DNA of 64,000 nt from Nocardia wallacei (GTDB lineage Bacteria > Actinomycetota > Actinomycetes > Mycobacteriales > Mycobacteriaceae): contig NZ_AP023396.1 of NCBI RefSeq assembly GCF_014466955.1, forward strand, positions 1,302,001-1,366,000, read 5' to 3'. The notes beneath the pieces are model-generated. The model did not search any database and was not told where the DNA came from. It saw only the letters and a program-made list of their open reading frames with translations. This document shows positions 26,361 to 34,912 of this stretch, piece by piece (the stretch's first letter is position 1; each line of letters starts with the position of its first letter). The position numbers and the translations under genes are program-made.

Positions 26361-27571
26361 ACCCACACGCCCTTGCCGACGGTCACCACGCCCCCGTTGC
26401 TGACGGCGAACCGTTCCCGATCGCGTTCGAGGTCGACCCCGATGATCTCGCCCTCGCCGACCATCACGTTCTTGTCCAGGATCGCCCGCCGCACCACCGC
26501 GCCGCGGCCCACCCGCACGCCCGGCATCAGCACACTGCCCTCCACGGTCGCCCCGTCCTCGACGAACACGTTCGACGACAGCACCGAATTGCGCACCGTG
26601 GCCGCCGACAGAATGCTGCCCGCCCCGACGATCGACTCCTGCGCCAGCCCGCCCTGCGCGAATTTGGCGGGCGGCAGGTTCTCGGCGGCGCCGCGAATCG
26701 GCCAGTGCTTGTTGTAGAGATTGAAGATCGGGTGCACCGACACCAGATCCATGTGCGCGTCGTAGAACGCGTCGATGGTTCCCACGTCGCGCCAGTAGCC
26801 GCGGTCGCGATCGGTGGATCCGGGCACGTCGTTGCGCGCGAAGTCGTACACGCCCGCCTCGCCCGCGGCCACCAGCGACGGGATGATGTCGCCGCCCATG
26901 TCGTGGTCGGAATCGGCGTTGTCGGCGTCGGCGCGGATGGCGTCGACGAGCACCTTGGTGCTGAACACGTAGTTGCCCATCGAGGCGAAGGTGACGTTCG
27001 GGTCGTCGGGGGTGCCCGGCGGATGCACCGGCTTCTCCAGGAACTGGGTGATCCGGCCGGACTCGTCGGAATCGATACAGCCGAACGCCCCCGCCTCGCT
27101 GCGCGGCACCCGGATCCCGGCCACCGTCACGCCCGCGCCGGTGTCGATGTGGTGGGCCACCATCTGCTCCGGATCCATCCGGTATACGTGGTCGGCGCCG
27201 AACACCACGATGTAGTCCGGGTCCTCGTCGTAGATCAGGTTCAGCGACTGCATGATCGCATCGGCGCTGCCGGTGTACCAGCGCGGGCCCAGGCGTTGCT
27301 GGGCCGGGACCGGGGTGATGTATTCACCGCCGAACCCCGACAGCCGCCAGGTCTGCGAGATGTGCCGGTCCAGCGAGTGCGACTTGTACTGGGTGAGCAC
27401 GCACAACCGCAGGAAACCGGCGTTGACCAGGTTGGACAGGACGAAGTCGATGAGCCGGTACGCGCCCCCGAACGGGACCGCGGGTTTGGCGCGGTCCTTG
27501 GTGAGCGGGAAGAGTCGCTTGCCCTCACCGCCGGCGAGCACGATTCCGAGTACGTGCGGCTGGCTCCTCAC
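26357..27571 (-). CDS. glgC: Glucose-1-phosphate adenylyltransferase (GlgC)
   Basis: A 404-residue ADP-glucose pyrophosphorylase, which makes ADP-glucose for glycogen and maltose-1-phosphate. The nucleotide-binding start [19 protein letters not shown] with KPAVPFGG is at residues 6-33, [10 protein letters not shown] near 135 carries the catalytic Asp, FLEKP near 190 binds glucose-1-P, and a beta-helix forms the end. GTG 27571 is chosen over TTG 27580 because TAAGTT (27584-27579) lies 7 bases upstream and MRSQPHVLG fits the family start. It is divergent from glgM, its ADP-glucose user. Confidence 0.95.
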   Translation of the reverse strand: MRSQPHVLGIVLAGGEGKRLFPLTKDRAKPAVPFGGAYRLIDFVLSNLVNAGFLRLCVLTQYKSHSLDRHISQTWRLSGFGGEYITPVPAQQRLGPRWYTGSADAIMQSLNLIYDEDPDYIVVFGADHVYRMDPEQMVAHHIDTGAGVTVAGIRVPRSEAGAFGCIDSDESGRITQFLEKPVHPPGTPDDPNVTFASMGNYVFSTKVLVDAIRADADNADSDHDMGGDIIPSLVAAGEAGVYDFARNDVPGSTDRDRGYWRDVGTIDAFYDAHMDLVSVHPIFNLYNKHWPIRGAAENLPPAKFAQGGLAQESIVGAGSILSAATVRNSVLSSNVFVEDGATVEGSVLMPGVRVGRGAVVRRAILDKNVMVGEGEIIGVDLERDRERFAVSNGGVVTVGKGVWV

Positions 27572-27578
27572 AGGGCCC

Positions 27579-27633
27579 AACTTACCGCCGCCGGGTCCGC
27601 GGAGTGGTCAGCACGCAGGTGAACGATTAGGTT
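27579..27633. promoter_or_regulatory. Divergent leaderless promoters of glgC and glgM
   Basis: TAAGTT on the minus strand (27584-27579) is 7 bases before the glgC GTG, and TAGGTT on the plus strand (27628-27633) is 6 bases before the glgM GTG. Both transcripts would begin at or next to the start codon. The 68-bp gap shows no obvious palindrome, so co-regulation would have to come from factor binding between the two -10 boxes. Confidence 0.6.
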
Positions 27634-27639
27634 GGACCG

Positions 27640-28866
27640 GTGAGTTTCGGCCCGGAGGGCGGACGCGAGCCGACCGAATCGCGCGAGCGGAATCGGTTGC
27701 AGGTCGCGATGCTGACTCGTGAATTTCCGCCGGAGGTGTACGGCGGGGCGGGGGTGCACGTCACCCACCTGGTACCGCGGTTGCGACGGTTGTGCGAGGT
27801 CACCGTGCACTGCATGGGTGTGTCGCGCGCGGACGCCGTGGTGCACCAGCCGGATCCGATGCTGTACGCGGCCAATTCGGCGCTGCAGATGATGTCGGCG
27901 CAGCTGCGCATGGCCGATGCGGTCGGCGGGGTGGACGTGGTGCATTCGCACACCTGGTACACCGGGCTGGCCGGGCATCTGGCCGCCACGCTGTACGGCA
28001 TCCCGCACGTGCTGACCGCGCATTCGCTGGAACCGCGGCGGCCGTGGAAGGCCGAGCAGCTGGGCGGCGGGTACCGGTTGTCGTCGTGGTCGGAGCGCAA
28101 TGCGATGGAGTACGCCGACGCGGTCATCGCGGTGAGCGCGGGCATGCGCCGCGATGTGCTGGACGCCTATCCGACCATCGATCCCGAGCGGGTTCACGTG
28201 GTGCACAACGGGATCGACGCGCAGGCGTGGTGTCCCGGTGGGCCGATCGACGGCGCCCGGGACGTGCTGGCCGAGCTCGGGGTGCGCACCGACGCGCCGA
28301 TCGTCGCGTTCGTCGGCCGCATCACCCGGCAGAAGGGCGTGTCGCATCTGCTGGCCGCCGCGCGGGAATTCGATCCGGACATCCAGCTGGTGCTGTGCGC
28401 GGGAGCGCCCGACACGCCGCAACTGGAGGCCGAGGTGTCGGCGGCGGTGGCGGAGCTGTCTCGTCGCCGCGGCGGCGTGTTCTGGGTGCGGGAGATGCTG
28501 CCCACCGAACAGGTGCGCCAGATCCTGGCCGCCGCGACGGTATTCGTGTGCCCGTCGGTATACGAGCCCCTCGGCATCGTCAATCTGGAGGCCATGGCCT
28601 GCGGCACCGCCGTGGTCGCCTCGGACGTCGGCGGCATCCCGGAAGTAGTCGCCGACGGCACCACCGGTCGCCTGGTCCACTACGACGGCGAGGCCCCCGG
28701 CGATTTCGAATCCCACCTGACCCGAGCCGTCAACGCCATAGCGGGCGACCCCCTCACCGCCGCCTCCCTGGGCGCCGCCGGCCGCGCCCGAGCCATAGCC
28801 GAATTCGACTGGTCCCAGGTAGCCGAACGCACCGTCCACCTCTACGACAAAATCCGCAAGTCCTGA
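27640..28866 (+). CDS. glgM: Alpha-maltose-1-phosphate synthase (GlgM)
   Basis: A 408-residue GT5-like, GT-B fold glycosyltransferase. Actinobacterial enzymes of this type (Rv1212c) use ADP-glucose and glucose-1-phosphate to make maltose-1-phosphate for the GlgE pathway, and were formerly called GlgA. Landmarks: REFPPEVYGGAGVHV near 28 (with the GG donor loop), VDVVHSHTWYTGLAG near 100, VGRITRQKGVSHLL near 228 and SVYEPLGIVNLEAMACGTAVVASD near 307, where the E-x7-E catalytic motif lies. GTG 27640 follows TAGGTT by 6 bases. The family choice GlgM over GlgA is by genus and neighbours. Confidence 0.92.
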   Translation: MSFGPEGGREPTESRERNRLQVAMLTREFPPEVYGGAGVHVTHLVPRLRRLCEVTVHCMGVSRADAVVHQPDPMLYAANSALQMMSAQLRMADAVGGVDVVHSHTWYTGLAGHLAATLYGIPHVLTAHSLEPRRPWKAEQLGGGYRLSSWSERNAMEYADAVIAVSAGMRRDVLDAYPTIDPERVHVVHNGIDAQAWCPGGPIDGARDVLAELGVRTDAPIVAFVGRITRQKGVSHLLAAAREFDPDIQLVLCAGAPDTPQLEAEVSAAVAELSRRRGGVFWVREMLPTEQVRQILAAATVFVCPSVYEPLGIVNLEAMACGTAVVASDVGGIPEVVADGTTGRLVHYDGEAPGDFESHLTRAVNAIAGDPLTAASLGAAGRARAIAEFDWSQVAERTVHLYDKIRKS

Positions 28867-29031
28867 CCCCGGCCGTACGCGCCAGGGCGCATACGGACGG
28901 GGAATGGGACGCACCGCAACTTCTTCGGCGCGCGGCCACCTGCATGGCTTCACGAGCAGCGCCGCAACTTTCTTTGGCATGTGGCCCCAACTATTCCCCG
29001 ACCGTACGCGCCCTGGCGCGTACGGTCGGGG
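28867..29031. repeat. Pair of related long hairpins enclosing a partly duplicated spacer
   Basis: Hairpin 1 (28867-28902) has the core CCGTACGCGCC-AG-GGCGCATACGG between CCCC and GGGG. Hairpin 2 (28996-29031) is a perfect 17-bp stem, CCCCGACCGTACGCGCC, with a 2-base loop. Their arms are near identical. The spacer holds two copies of a G-C-(A/G)-CCGCAACTT-like block (about 28911 and 28960) and is bordered by GGGGAAT and ATTCCCC. This looks like a REP/BIME-type doublet or small mobile element. Hairpin 2 ends 2 bases before the next ATG, so it may also affect translation. Confidence 0.7.
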
Positions 29032-29033
29032 GC

Positions 29034-29411
29034 ATGAACCGTGCTGCTGTGGAGGCTTGGGTGGAACGGTATGAGCGCGTTTGGCGGACGCCCGGGACTG
29101 CGGAACTGGGTAACCTCTTCGCCCCCGGTGCGAGATATCTGCCGTCGCCGTGGGCTACCCCCATTACCGATCCCGCTGAGCTGGCGCGATTCTGGGAGCA
29201 AGCCCGAGATAGCGCGGACGAGCCGTTCACCATGACATCGTCGGTGGTGGCCCTCGACGGTGATACCGCGGTCGTCCGCGTGGAGGTCGAGTACGCGCGG
29301 GCGGATCCGGCGCGCTGGCGGGATCTGTGGGTGCTGCGGTTCGGGCCCGACGGCCGGTGTACGTGGTTCGAGGAGTGGCCGTTCGCGCCCGAGCAGGCCG
29401 ACGGGCACTAA
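29034..29411 (+). CDS. SnoaL/NTF2-like domain protein
   Basis: A 125-residue protein with the cone-like alpha+beta fold of the SnoaL/DUF4440 group: N-terminal helix VEAWVERYERVWRTPGTAELGNLFAPGARY, then ITDPAELARFWEQARD and strands ending LWVLRFGPDGRCTWFEEWPFAP. Members include ketosteroid-isomerase-like enzymes and many binding proteins; active-site residues cannot be assigned. ATG 29034 has no free ribosome site because a 17-bp hairpin ends at 29031. It overlaps the next gene tail to tail by 4 bp. Confidence 0.8.
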   Translation: MNRAAVEAWVERYERVWRTPGTAELGNLFAPGARYLPSPWATPITDPAELARFWEQARDSADEPFTMTSSVVALDGDTAVVRVEVEYARADPARWRDLWVLRFGPDGRCTWFEEWPFAPEQADGH

Positions 29412-30274
29412 CGCGGGCGGTACGTCGACACCGTCACCGAGGCGGTTACCTCCACGATCTCCGGCAGCGCCGCGATCCGCTCGGCGCGCCGCGCGGCGGC
29501 GTGATGCGCGGAGGGGCCCATGCCCACCACGTTCGTGACATCGGCGTGGCCGAGCCGCATCGGAAACTCCACCACTCGTTCGGCCAGCCGGTCGAAGCGG
29601 CCGGACAGTGCCCCGGCCAGGCGCTCGTCCTTGGCCGCGTCCACGCCCACCATGTCCAGCGGGGCGATCAGCTCGGACAGATGCCGCGGCGTCGGCGTCA
29701 CCACGACGAACATGCCGCCGGGCGCCAGCACCCGGGCCACCTCGTCCGGATTACGCGGCGCGAACACCGACAGCACCCGGCTCAGCGCGCCGTCGCGCAC
29801 CGGCAGCCCACGCCAGGCGTCGGCCAGCACCGAGGCGGCACGCGGATGCGCCCGCGCCGCGCGCCGGGCCGCGAACTTGGACACGTCCATCGCGATGCCG
29901 TGTGCGCCGGGCGCGGCGTCCAGCGCCGCGGCCAGGTAGTAGCCGGTTCCCGCGCCGATCTCGAGCATCGAGCGCACCGGGGAGCCGGAGGTGAGTGCCG
30001 CCGTCGCGGCGTCGGCGATCGGAGTGAAATGCCGGGCGCGCTGGAAGGCCGCGCGCGCGTCCAGCATGTCGGCGGTATCGCCCGTCATCTTCGTCGACGC
30101 ACCGGTCAGCAGGCTGACGTAGCCCTGACGGGCCAGATCGAAGGCGTGTCCGCGGGCACAGGACAGCGAGCGGTCGCGCACGGTCATGCCCGCTCCGCAT
30201 TCGGGGCAGGCCAGTAACCGCGCGATCGCGGCGAGCGGCGTGTCGGTGTCCGCCCGCGCCGGAGTCACCGGCAT
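29408..30274 (-). CDS. RlmA-like 23S rRNA (guanine-N1) methyltransferase
   Basis: A 288-residue SAM methyltransferase of the RlmA(I/II)/TlrB family, which methylates G745 or G748 of 23S rRNA; RlmA(II) forms give tylosin-type macrolide resistance. The zinc finger is CPECGAGM-x8-CARGHAFD near residues 23-46, the family motif ARQGYVSLL follows at 48, and the SAM motif MLEIGAGTGYYLAAAL is near 102. Gram-positive origin suggests the G748 (RlmAII) class, but specificity cannot be read from sequence. The ATG at 30274 lacks an evident ribosome site. Confidence 0.88.
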   Translation of the reverse strand: MPVTPARADTDTPLAAIARLLACPECGAGMTVRDRSLSCARGHAFDLARQGYVSLLTGASTKMTGDTADMLDARAAFQRARHFTPIADAATAALTSGSPVRSMLEIGAGTGYYLAAALDAAPGAHGIAMDVSKFAARRAARAHPRAASVLADAWRGLPVRDGALSRVLSVFAPRNPDEVARVLAPGGMFVVVTPTPRHLSELIAPLDMVGVDAAKDERLAGALSGRFDRLAERVVEFPMRLGHADVTNVVGMGPSAHHAAARRAERIAALPEIVEVTASVTVSTYRPR

Positions 30275-30289
30275 TGATCGAACGAGCGG

Positions 30290-30457
30290 TTAACTGGTGA
30301 CTTCGGTGAGCTCTTTGCCGAGGGCCGCGGCCTCTTCCGGCGTGAGCTCGACGACCAGACGCCCGCCACCCTCGAGTGGAACCCGCATGACGATTCCACG
30401 CCCTTCCTTGGTTGCCTCGAGGGGACCGTCCCCGGTGCGGGGCTTCATGGCCGCCAT
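30290..30457 (-). CDS. DUF3117 family small protein (Rv1211-like)
   Basis: A 55-residue protein of the highly conserved actinobacterial DUF3117 family, unknown function. Translation reads MAAMKPRTGDGPLEATKEG, then GRGIVMRVPLEGGGRLVVELTPEEAAALGKELTEVTS. GGAG lies 7 bases before ATG 30457 (ggagcagaggATG); a second in-frame ATG (30448) is possible. It is 15 bp after (downstream of) tag's neighbourhood and lies in the Rv1210-Rv1211 order of M. tuberculosis. The strict conservation across the order suggests a core role. Confidence 0.92.
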   Translation of the reverse strand: MAAMKPRTGDGPLEATKEGRGIVMRVPLEGGGRLVVELTPEEAAALGKELTEVTS

Positions 30458-30637
30458 CCTCTGCTCCCTCCAGATCCGCGCGGTCTGCTGCGCACTTTCT
30501 TGGAACTCGTGTTGTCACCAACCGGTAGCCCACGCGCACGGCTACGCCGCGCCCGAGGGGCCACACCACGACTATTCTTCCTCATCACGGAAGTGGGCGG
30601 GTACCTGAGTTCGAAAACCGACCGCCGTGGCGCGTGT

Positions 30638-31216
30638 TCAACCGCGCACCTCGACCCAGCAATCGGCCACATGATCGTTCACCATTCCGGTCGCCTGCAT
30701 CATCGCGTAAGCCGTCGTCGGACCGACGAAACGGAATCCGCGTCGCTTGAGTTCCTTTGCGAGAGCAATCGATTCGGGTGTGACGGCGGGCACGTCGGAG
30801 AGCCGCCGCGGGCGCGGCCGGGGCGCGGGCGCGAACGACCAGAGCAACTCGTCCAGCCCCGGCGAGAGATCTTCGGCAACCCTCGCGTTGGCGATGCAGG
30901 CCTCGATCTTGGCGCGATTGCGCACTATGCCGGGGTCGGACAGCAGTCGCTCGGCGTCGGCCGGAGTGAACCGGGCCACCCGGTCGATGGCGAAGTCCGC
31001 GAAGGCGGCGCGGAACGCGGGGCGCTTGCGCAGGATGGTGATCCACGACAGCCCCGACTGGAACGCCTCCAGGCACATCCGCTCGAACAGCGCGTCGTCA
31101 CCGTGCAGCGGCTGTCCCCACTCCTGGTCGTGATAGTCCCGATAGAGCTGGGACGACTCCGCCCACCCGCACCGCGCCTTGCCGTCGGACACCACCTCGA
31201 TCGATGCGGCGCTCAC
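30638..31216 (-). CDS. tag: DNA-3-methyladenine glycosylase I (Tag)
   Basis: A 192-residue HhH-type glycosylase that removes 3-methyladenine from alkylated DNA. Conserved features: RCGWAESSQLYRDYHDQEWG near residue 15 (first Cys and the YHDxEWG block), FERMCLEAFQSGLSWITILRKRPAFRAAF near 45, and the C-terminal HVADCW with a zinc-binding His/Cys; the F-x-GP motif GFRFVGPTTAYAMMQATGMVNDH is present. It corresponds to Rv1210 (tagA). GTG 31216 overlaps the upstream DivIVA-like gene by 4 bp, so the two are co-transcribed. Confidence 0.95.
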   Translation of the reverse strand: MSAASIEVVSDGKARCGWAESSQLYRDYHDQEWGQPLHGDDALFERMCLEAFQSGLSWITILRKRPAFRAAFADFAIDRVARFTPADAERLLSDPGIVRNRAKIEACIANARVAEDLSPGLDELLWSFAPAPRPRPRRLSDVPAVTPESIALAKELKRRGFRFVGPTTAYAMMQATGMVNDHVADCWVEVRG

Positions 31217-32031
31217 TGCGAATCCCGCCGCTCGCCCTGATCGGTGCCCTGCTGCCCCGGCGGTTGCACCTGCGGCACCGGACCACCCGGCCCGGCGTGA
31301 TCATCGCCGCCACGGGCCAGTCCCGGCACCGACACCTGCCACGGCGGAGCCGCGCCCTGATCAGCGGTGGCCGGGGCGGCCCAGCCCGCGGCCGGATTCG
31401 CCGGCTCGATCCCGGAAACCACCCCGGAGGCGGCGGACGTGGCCGGTCCGCCGGGCGTTGTGCTTTCCGGGCTCGCGGGCGGGTCGTGCCGCGGGGCCGG
31501 ATTCGCGGGGCCGGGCGCGGCCGTCTCGGGGCCGGGGCGGTGGGTCGGCTGGGTGGAGGATTCCCAGGCGGTGGGCGGGCTGGTGAAGGGACTGGAGTAG
31601 GCGGTGGGGTCGGTGTGGCCGTTGGGCGCAGACGCGGCGGACGAGCCGAATCCCCATGCCCGCGGCGTCCGGTCCGGATGGATGGGTTGTTCGAAGCCGG
31701 GTGGCGCGGCCGGGTACGACCCGGTGCGCGGGTGTGCGGCCGGTCGGTCGCCGCGGGCCGCGGCCAGCTGGGCCTCCAGCTCGTCGATGCGGGCGGCGAG
31801 GCGGGTGAGCGCCCAGTCCACCTCGCCGGCCTTGTAGCCGCGGAACACCTGCTGGAAGCGCAGCGCACGCACATCGCCGCCGCTGATGGCCGCGACCGGC
31901 AGCACCGTCGCCGTGGTGCCCTCGGGCAGCGGGCCCAGTTCCTCCCCGCGGCCGAACACGGCGCTCGCGACCAGGAACAGCAGCGCGGCCACCAGACCGA
32001 CGATCAGCACGTACAACAGCAGCGTGAGCAT
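31213..32031 (-). CDS. Membrane-anchored DivIVA-domain protein with extended Pro-rich tail (Rv1209-like)
   Basis: A 272-residue protein. Residues 1-25 form a membrane helix (MLTLLLYVLIVGLVAALLFL), then FGRGEELGPLPEGTTATVLP, and residues 55-95 hold a DivIVA-type motif and coiled coil: RFQQVFRGYKAGEVDWALTRLAARIDELEAQL. The remaining 170 residues are a low-complexity Pro/Ala/Gly/Thr tail, while the M. tuberculosis homologue is only about 120 residues. ATG 32031 is chosen because TATCCT (32044-32039) ends 7 bases upstream and upstream sequence is not conserved. Likely acts at the cell pole or septum with the tag gene in one operon by chance of order. Confidence 0.82.
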   Translation of the reverse strand: MLTLLLYVLIVGLVAALLFLVASAVFGRGEELGPLPEGTTATVLPVAAISGGDVRALRFQQVFRGYKAGEVDWALTRLAARIDELEAQLAAARGDRPAAHPRTGSYPAAPPGFEQPIHPDRTPRAWGFGSSAASAPNGHTDPTAYSSPFTSPPTAWESSTQPTHRPGPETAAPGPANPAPRHDPPASPESTTPGGPATSAASGVVSGIEPANPAAGWAAPATADQGAAPPWQVSVPGLARGGDDHAGPGGPVPQVQPPGQQGTDQGERRDSQ

Positions 32032-32151
32032 ACGGACGAGGATATGTGGCACCCGTGACAGGTTCGACGCCCCCGACGATGTTCGCCGCACCCGCGCGCC
32101 GGTCCGCTTCCCCTCGACCGGACCGGCGCACGCGAAACACCAACCCGCCGT

Positions 32152-32340
32152 TCACCTTTCCCCGGTGCGGCGGAAACAGTAGGCCGCCGCCGCGAGATAC
32201 TGCCGGCAGCTGCCGCCGTGCCCGGCATGCACGGCGAGGATGAATCGGGCCCGGTCGTAGGTGAGGTCGGCCGGCTCGTGGGCGCAGTCGCGGCTGTCCA
32301 TCAGCCACCGGTCCCGGACGTCCGAGGGCGGTGCGTGCAT
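32152..32340 (-). CDS. Small hypothetical protein with strong ribosome site
   Basis: A 62-residue protein with no family I can name. GGAGG lies 7 bases before the ATG (GGAGGTACCACGATG on the minus strand), which is the best ribosome site in this stretch and supports a real gene. The C-terminal half, RFILAVHAGHGGSCRQYLAAAAYCFRR, looks helical with two cysteines and a histidine pair; the N-terminal half is charged. Similar small proteins beside XRE regulators are common in nocardiae in my recollection. It is divergent from the XRE gene at 32562. Confidence 0.6.
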   Translation of the reverse strand: MHAPPSDVRDRWLMDSRDCAHEPADLTYDRARFILAVHAGHGGSCRQYLAAAAYCFRRTGER

Positions 32341-32561
32341 CGTGGTACCTCCAGCAGGTGTGCGGGTGCACCCGGCGCCGCGAAAACCGTGGGTCTCAGG
32401 ATCGCCGCCCTCGGTTTTGTCGTCGAATTGCGAAGGATTTATCGCATCGGCACCGGGTGCGCCTTCAACTTTCGCTGTATTCGGTGCGTTACGAAATCGC
32501 GCAGCGTTGGCATTGGTGTTGGCTTACTGTTGGCACACGGGTGCGAAACAGGGAGTTAACA

Positions 32562-33854
32562 ATGGTGTTGGGTCGTCCCTGGACCGGATTCGAGGCTGTC
32601 GCGCTGCAGGAGGCGACTCGAAAATCGGTGCGGGAGTTTGCCGCTCACCTCGGGGTGGAGATGACCACGGTGGCCAATTGGCGTTCCGGGCTGAGCGCGG
32701 TCACGCCGCGGCCGCTCACCCAGGAGCTGCTGGACACGCTGCTGGTACAGGTCGGCGCCGAGGTGCGGGAGCGGTTCGAGCAGATTCTGGCCGAAGGCGA
32801 GCAAGCCCTCGGTTCGCGCCGGATGCCCGCGCGCCGCGCCGCGGTGTCGGTGGGCGCGGTGGCCGCGGCCGGATCCGATGTGGCTCTGATGTCGCGGATC
32901 GACGACGCCCGGCTGGTGATCGACCGGACGCTGGCCGCGGGCACCGTCGGCCCGGCCATGGTGGAGCTGATGGAGGAGCGCGCCGCCGGGCGGATGCTCG
33001 CCTACACCCGCACCGCGCCGTCGGCCGTGCTGTCCACGGTGCTGCCGGATCTGCTGGAGGTGCAGTCGATTTCGGCGCAGCGCCAGCCCGCGGCCATCCA
33101 GGCGAGGCTGTCGGAGATCACCGCGGTGCTGGGCCTGCTGATCGCCGACGCGCTGATGAAGCTCGGCCAGATCGAGCGCGCCGACTACTGGTACGGCACC
33201 GCCCGCCTCGCCGCCGACGACACCGGCAACCGCAGGCTGCGGGCCAGGGTGCGCGCCCAGCACGCGATGCTGCCCTACTACTACGGCAGCCCCGAGCAGG
33301 CGGTGCTGCTGGCCCGCGCGGCCCAGGCGCAGCTCCCCGAGACCGCCGACGACGCGACCGCCCTGGCCGCGGCGGCGGAGGCCCGCGCCTTGGCCCGCCT
33401 GGGCGACGCCGACGGCGCCGAGCAGGCCCTGAACCGGGCCCGGCGGCAGATCGACGAACTCGGCGCCGCGGTGACCGACGAGGCGTTCCGGTTCAGCGAA
33501 AAGCGCTTGCTGCTCTATCAATCCGGCACGCTGACGAATCTGGGCCGCACCGCCGCGGCGCGGCGCGCGCAGGAGCGGGGCCTGCAGCTGTACCGGAACA
33601 GCCCGGGTGTGGTGGTGGATCCGGCGCTGCTCGAACTCGACGCCGCCGTCTGCCACGCCCTCGACGGTGCCGTCGACGAGGCCTGCGCACTGGCCGTCCG
33701 GGTGCTGACCACCCTCCCGCCCGAACACCGGACCACCATCGTGACGACCCGCGCGGCCGCCGTGGTGGACGCGATCCCCGAGCCGGGCCGCGGCCGCCGG
33801 GTGGTCGACGAGCTGCGCCGGTTGGTCGCGGCCGGCGCGGGAGCCGCGCCGTGA
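32562..33854 (+). CDS. XRE-type regulator with helical-repeat (TPR-like) domain
   Basis: A 430-residue protein. Residues 10-60 form an XRE helix-turn-helix (FEAVALQEATRKSVREFAAHLGVEMTTVANWRSG, landmark MTTVANW). The rest is all-helical with TPR-like pairs of A/L-rich helices (ADYWYGTARLAADDTGN, SPEQAVLLARAAQAQL, DADGAEQALNRARRQI). ATG 32562 has GGGAG 6 bases upstream; longer frames upstream lack support. Such XRE+TPR proteins often sense peptides or control secondary metabolism. It overlaps the phosphotransferase gene by 4 bp, so the two are one operon. The target is unknown. Confidence 0.82.
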   Translation: MVLGRPWTGFEAVALQEATRKSVREFAAHLGVEMTTVANWRSGLSAVTPRPLTQELLDTLLVQVGAEVRERFEQILAEGEQALGSRRMPARRAAVSVGAVAAAGSDVALMSRIDDARLVIDRTLAAGTVGPAMVELMEERAAGRMLAYTRTAPSAVLSTVLPDLLEVQSISAQRQPAAIQARLSEITAVLGLLIADALMKLGQIERADYWYGTARLAADDTGNRRLRARVRAQHAMLPYYYGSPEQAVLLARAAQAQLPETADDATALAAAAEARALARLGDADGAEQALNRARRQIDELGAAVTDEAFRFSEKRLLLYQSGTLTNLGRTAAARRAQERGLQLYRNSPGVVVDPALLELDAAVCHALDGAVDEACALAVRVLTTLPPEHRTTIVTTRAAAVVDAIPEPGRGRRVVDELRRLVAAGAGAAP

Positions 33855-34774
33855 CCACCGCGGCGGCGACCGGCCGCCGTCCCGCCACCGAGTTCACCGC
33901 GCAGCGCACCCGCTGGATTCTCGAAAAGGCCTGTCACGGTAGCGGTTTCGACCCGACCGCGGCCGAGCTGATGCGTCATCACACCAACGCCGTGTACCGG
34001 CTGGCGAGCGAGCCGGTGGTGGTGAAGATCGACCGGCCGTGCGGTGCGGGCGCGCCCGTCGATGTGGTGGCGCTGGTGCGCTGGCTCCGCACCCGCGACG
34101 TCCCGGCGGTGCCGTTGGCGGGGGTGGCGCAGCCGGTCGAGATCGACGGGTGCGCGGTCACGTTCTGGCGGTATCTGCCGCAGCACCGCGACATCGTCGC
34201 CGCCGATCTGGCCGGACCGCTGGCGCGGCTGCACGGCCTGCGCACCCGCCCCGCGCAGTGGCTGCCGACCCGCCACCTCACCGACACCTTCCACCGCATC
34301 GCCCGCGCCATCGACGCCAACACCATCCTGCCGCCCAGCGACCGCCGCCTGCTGCGCGCCGAACGAAACCGGCTGGCCGCCCGCCACGACAAGATCGTCT
34401 ACGCGCTGGCCCAGGGCCTCATCCACGGCGACGCGCACCATCGGAACACGCTGTGGGACAACGCCTCCGAGCGCGGCGTGCTCTGCGACTGGGAGAGCGT
34501 GGCGATCGGCCAGCCCGAATGGGATCTGGTAACCATCGAGGTGCACTGCCGCCGCTTCGCCCACCACCCCGGCGAATACGACGGCTTCTGCCGCGACTAC
34601 GGCTTCGACATCCGCGACTGGTCCGGGTTCAGCTGGCTGCGTGATCTCCGCGAACTCCGCATGATCACCACCAACGCCTACAAGTCCGCGCCCGGTTCCG
34701 CGAGCGCTCGGGAAGTGTTGCGCCGCATCGACGGCCTGCGCCACGGCATTCCGCTGACCTGGAACATCCTCTGA
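33851..34774 (+). CDS. Aminoglycoside phosphotransferase (APH) family kinase
   Basis: A 307-residue protein-kinase-like phosphotransferase. The Lys of the N-lobe is in VVVKIDRPCG near residue 60, Brenner's catalytic loop is LIHGDAHHRNTLWD near 195-208, and the metal-binding DFG-equivalent is VLCDWESVAIG near 217. These are intact, so it should be an active kinase, but small-molecule substrates in this family range from antibiotics to choline and sugars. GTG 33851 overlaps the regulator's stop (GTGA). Position between the DivIVA-like gene and mrp is not the M. tuberculosis order, so this pair is an insertion. Confidence 0.85.
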   Translation: MTTAAATGRRPATEFTAQRTRWILEKACHGSGFDPTAAELMRHHTNAVYRLASEPVVVKIDRPCGAGAPVDVVALVRWLRTRDVPAVPLAGVAQPVEIDGCAVTFWRYLPQHRDIVAADLAGPLARLHGLRTRPAQWLPTRHLTDTFHRIARAIDANTILPPSDRRLLRAERNRLAARHDKIVYALAQGLIHGDAHHRNTLWDNASERGVLCDWESVAIGQPEWDLVTIEVHCRRFAHHPGEYDGFCRDYGFDIRDWSGFSWLRDLRELRMITTNAYKSAPGSASAREVLRRIDGLRHGIPLTWNIL

Positions 34775-34912
34775 GATCCGCCGAACCGTCGCGCGGTCCG
34801 CGCGGCCGGTTCGGCCACTGCGCCCGGTCGGCGGTGCGACCGCGGGTCCCTACGCCGCAGCGGAGGACATGCCCGGACGAGAGATCCCGCTGGGCGACGC
34901 CGACAGCTGGCT

